A stretch of DNA of 5,550 nt from Chloroflexota bacterium (GTDB taxonomy: Bacteria > Chloroflexota > FW602-bin22 > JAMCYS01), in contig JAJZQK010000280.1 in NCBI GenBank assembly GCA_021847625.1, positions 1 to 5,550 on the forward strand, written 5' to 3'. This document shows positions 3,881 through 5,550 of this stretch, one piece after another (within the stretch, counting starts at the first letter, position 1; every line of letters starts with the position of its first letter). Both the position numbers and the translations under genes were made by a program. Under the pieces are notes generated by a model. The model was not told the DNA's origin and did no database searches. It worked only from the letters and a program-made list of their open reading frames with translations.

Positions 3881-5550
3881 CGACGGTAGACGGCGAGCTG
3901 TGCGGCCGTCTTCGCCGTGTGCTCGAACATGAACTGCGCATGGGCCTTCGCAACCGCGCTATCATGGGCGGCTTGCAGCAACACTGTCCCGACTGGTTGG
4001 CATCTCTAGTCCCGGCGGACGCGACGGGAGGCCTGCCGCGCACAGTCAAGGCGACGGCGCGTGCCTTCGCCAGCTATGACGGCCTCGCCCCCACCGAGCG
4101 AGAGGCGCTCTTGCGACGTACCCTTGATCTGCTGGATCGCTTGGAGCAAGGTGAGAAGCCGGCAGTGTCTCCCGCCAGCCCGCCCGCCCCAACCGTGAAG
4201 CAAGGGCGGCCCGCCAACCCCAGCCGGGACCCAAGCGCCCACGCCGAGAAAGCAACTATCCCATCGCCAAAATCCAGAATCCTCGACGCCTCTGTGACCG
4301 CCCTCCCAGGTATCAAGGCAGCTAGAGCGACCAGACTGCGCAATCTCGGCATTGAAACCGTCCGCGACCTGCTGTACCTGATGCCCCGACGCTACAGCGA
4401 GGTCAAGAAGATCAAGGACCTCCTTCCGGGGGAGACCCAGACGGTTGTCGGCGAGGTCTGGCGGGCCAGCCGGGACGTCAAACGCAGTGGCATCAGCATC
4501 ACGAACCTCGTCGTGGCCGATAACACGGGGACGGTGCGGGCAAGCCTCTTCCGGGCGGGCAATAGCCGCTACTGGCCCGAGTTCAAGACCGGGGAGACGG
4601 TGATGCTGACCGGCCCTGTGGACCTCGACATGGGCTTCTGCCGAATCAAGCCGACCGAAATCGAAACCGGCGTCGAAGCGGGAGCCACCAAGGCCGGCAG
4701 CCTCGTCCCGATCTACCCCCTCAGCGGGGACCTCAAACAGGGCTGGGTGCGCGGGAGGGTCGGCGATACGGTGGCCATTTGGGCACGGGCTCTGCCTGAG
4801 CATCTCCCCGCCTGGCTGCGCCAGCGGTGGCAGCTCCTCGACCTGCCGGGGGCAGTCCGCCAGATACACGCCCCGGACGGCTGGCCTTCCGTGCAACTGG
4901 CCCGTCGCCGTCTTGCCTTCGACGAGCTGCTCCTAATCCAACTCGGCCTCCTCCGTCGCCGTGAATCGTACCAGAGCGGCCAGATCGCCCCCCAGATCGT
5001 CGCCCGAGAGGGTCTGCTGTCCCAATTCATCGCATCCCTGCCATTTGCCCTAACCGCCGCGCAGCGAAGGGTGATAGAGGAGATAGTGAACGACATAGGC
5101 CGTTCGACGCCGACAATGAGGCTGCTGCAGGGAGACGTGGGCTCTGGCAAGACCGTGGTGGCGGCCGGCGCCCTGGTAGTCGCCGTGAGCGCGGGCTTCC
5201 AGGGGGCCATCATGGCGCCCACCGAAATACTGGCGGGTCAGCACTACCGGACGATCGCCAGTCTGATGGAGCGGCTCGGACCCGTGCCGAGAGTTGACGG
5301 CGCCCCCCGGCCCGTTTCCATGGCCCTGCTCACGGGCAGCCAGGCGAAGGAAGAGCGCCTGCGGGTCCTGGCAGGGGTGCGAGAGGGGGAGTCTGACATA
5401 ATCGTGGGGACGCACGCTTTGATTGAGGGGACCGTGGAGTTCGCCCGGCTTGGCGTCGCCGTGGTCGACGAGCAGCACCGCTTCGGGGTCACGCAAAGGG
5501 CCAACCTCCGTCAGAAGGGGTTCAACCCCCACATGCTGGCGATGACGGCC
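3877..5550 (+). CDS. recG: ATP-dependent DNA helicase RecG (3' end outside window)
   Basis: RecG remodels stalled replication forks and Holliday junctions. The frame is open for 558 codons from ATG 3877 to the window edge. Order: an N-terminal helical extension (about 1-90) including LRNRAIMGGL; a proline-rich basic linker (about 92-133); a helix-hairpin-like ALPGIKAARATRLRNLGI (142-159); the wedge OB-fold (about 189-262); LARRRLAFDELLLIQ; LPFALTAAQ (388-396); Walker A GDVGSGKT (419-426); APTEIL (447-452); LLTGS (484-488); GTHALI (511-516); and DEQHRFGV (531-538). The sequence ends at MTA, just where motif III (MTATPIPRT) should continue, so the C-terminal helicase lobe is missing from view. 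Its start overlaps the previous stop (ATGA), with a modest GAGAGG at 3859-3864. The extension occurs in RecG of several deep-branching phyla but not in E. coli. Confidence 0.96.
   Translation, partial: MTTVDGELCGRLRRVLEHELRMGLRNRAIMGGLQQHCPDWLASLVPADATGGLPRTVKATARAFASYDGLAPTEREALLRRTLDLLDRLEQGEKPAVSPASPPAPTVKQGRPANPSRDPSAHAEKATIPSPKSRILDASVTALPGIKAARATRLRNLGIETVRDLLYLMPRRYSEVKKIKDLLPGETQTVVGEVWRASRDVKRSGISITNLVVADNTGTVRASLFRAGNSRYWPEFKTGETVMLTGPVDLDMGFCRIKPTEIETGVEAGATKAGSLVPIYPLSGDLKQGWVRGRVGDTVAIWARALPEHLPAWLRQRWQLLDLPGAVRQIHAPDGWPSVQLARRRLAFDELLLIQLGLLRRRESYQSGQIAPQIVAREGLLSQFIASLPFALTAAQRRVIEEIVNDIGRSTPTMRLLQGDVGSGKTVVAAGALVVAVSAGFQGAIMAPTEILAGQHYRTIASLMERLGPVPRVDGAPRPVSMALLTGSQAKEERLRVLAGVREGESDIIVGTHALIEGTVEFARLGVAVVDEQHRFGVTQRANLRQKGFNPHMLAMTA

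Noticed and set aside
4006..4896. Long open frame on the minus strand (296 codons) opposite recG
   Set aside because: It lies wholly inside the recG frame, whose helicase motifs are unbroken. The predicted protein is compositionally odd and matches no family I know. Long antisense frames are expected in GC-rich coding DNA.
5461..5490. DEQH instead of DEAD/DEAH in the helicase as a possible unusual motif
   Set aside because: DEQHRFGV is the normal Walker B form for RecG.
1..5550. CRISPR array, insertion sequence, attachment site, tRNA or phage-like genes
   Set aside because: No regularly spaced direct repeats, transposase or integrase motifs, or tRNA-like folds were seen; the window is ordinary core chromosome apart from the degV pair.

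Overview
The window is a GC-rich, tightly packed piece of bacterial housekeeping chromosome. It shows no mobile element, CRISPR array or RNA gene. Order and strand: the 3' end of rpe (+), rpmB (-), then a rightward series of an Asp23/Gls24-family gene, a DAK2/FakA-type kinase gene, a DegV/FakB-family gene, a 68-codon gene, and the 5' two thirds of recG, which runs off the right edge. The rpe / reversed rpmB / Asp23 (yloU) / FakA (yloV) / recG order matches, from memory, the Bacillus subtilis locus; here a degV pair sits where B. subtilis has the serine dehydratase genes. High GC, TTG/GTG starts, a four-cysteine L28 and a RecG with a long helical N-terminal extension suggest Chloroflexota (perhaps Dehalococcoidia), with a high-GC Firmicute as the main alternative. 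The phylum call is inference.

Region by region: rpe (1-288) and rpmB (553-365) converge on one hairpin with an A-tract on one side and a T-tract on the other, which could serve as a terminator for both. Bases 554-739 are the divergent control region for rpmB and the rightward operon; they hold candidate promoters in both directions and an imperfect inverted repeat. From 740 onward genes are close or overlapping: 10 bases between Asp23 and fakA, 45 bases between fakA and degV, then two 4-base start/stop overlaps (GTGA, ATGA) joining degV, the 68-codon gene and recG.

Functionally, the FakA-type protein (ATP-binding kinase subunit) and the DegV protein (lipid-binding FakB-type subunit) are the two halves of a fatty acid kinase, so the operon core is probably exogenous or recycled fatty acid phosphorylation, with an Asp23 envelope protein upstream and the RecG branch-migration helicase downstream.

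The most unusual item is the 68-codon gene. Its protein aligns without gaps over about 56 residues with the C-terminal part of the DegV protein just upstream, so it looks like a free-standing, translationally coupled copy of the DegV C-terminal subdomain. The full-length DegV protein has also lost a histidine and other polar residues that normally line the fatty-acid carboxylate site, raising the possibility of an altered ligand or a modified lipid-binding system.
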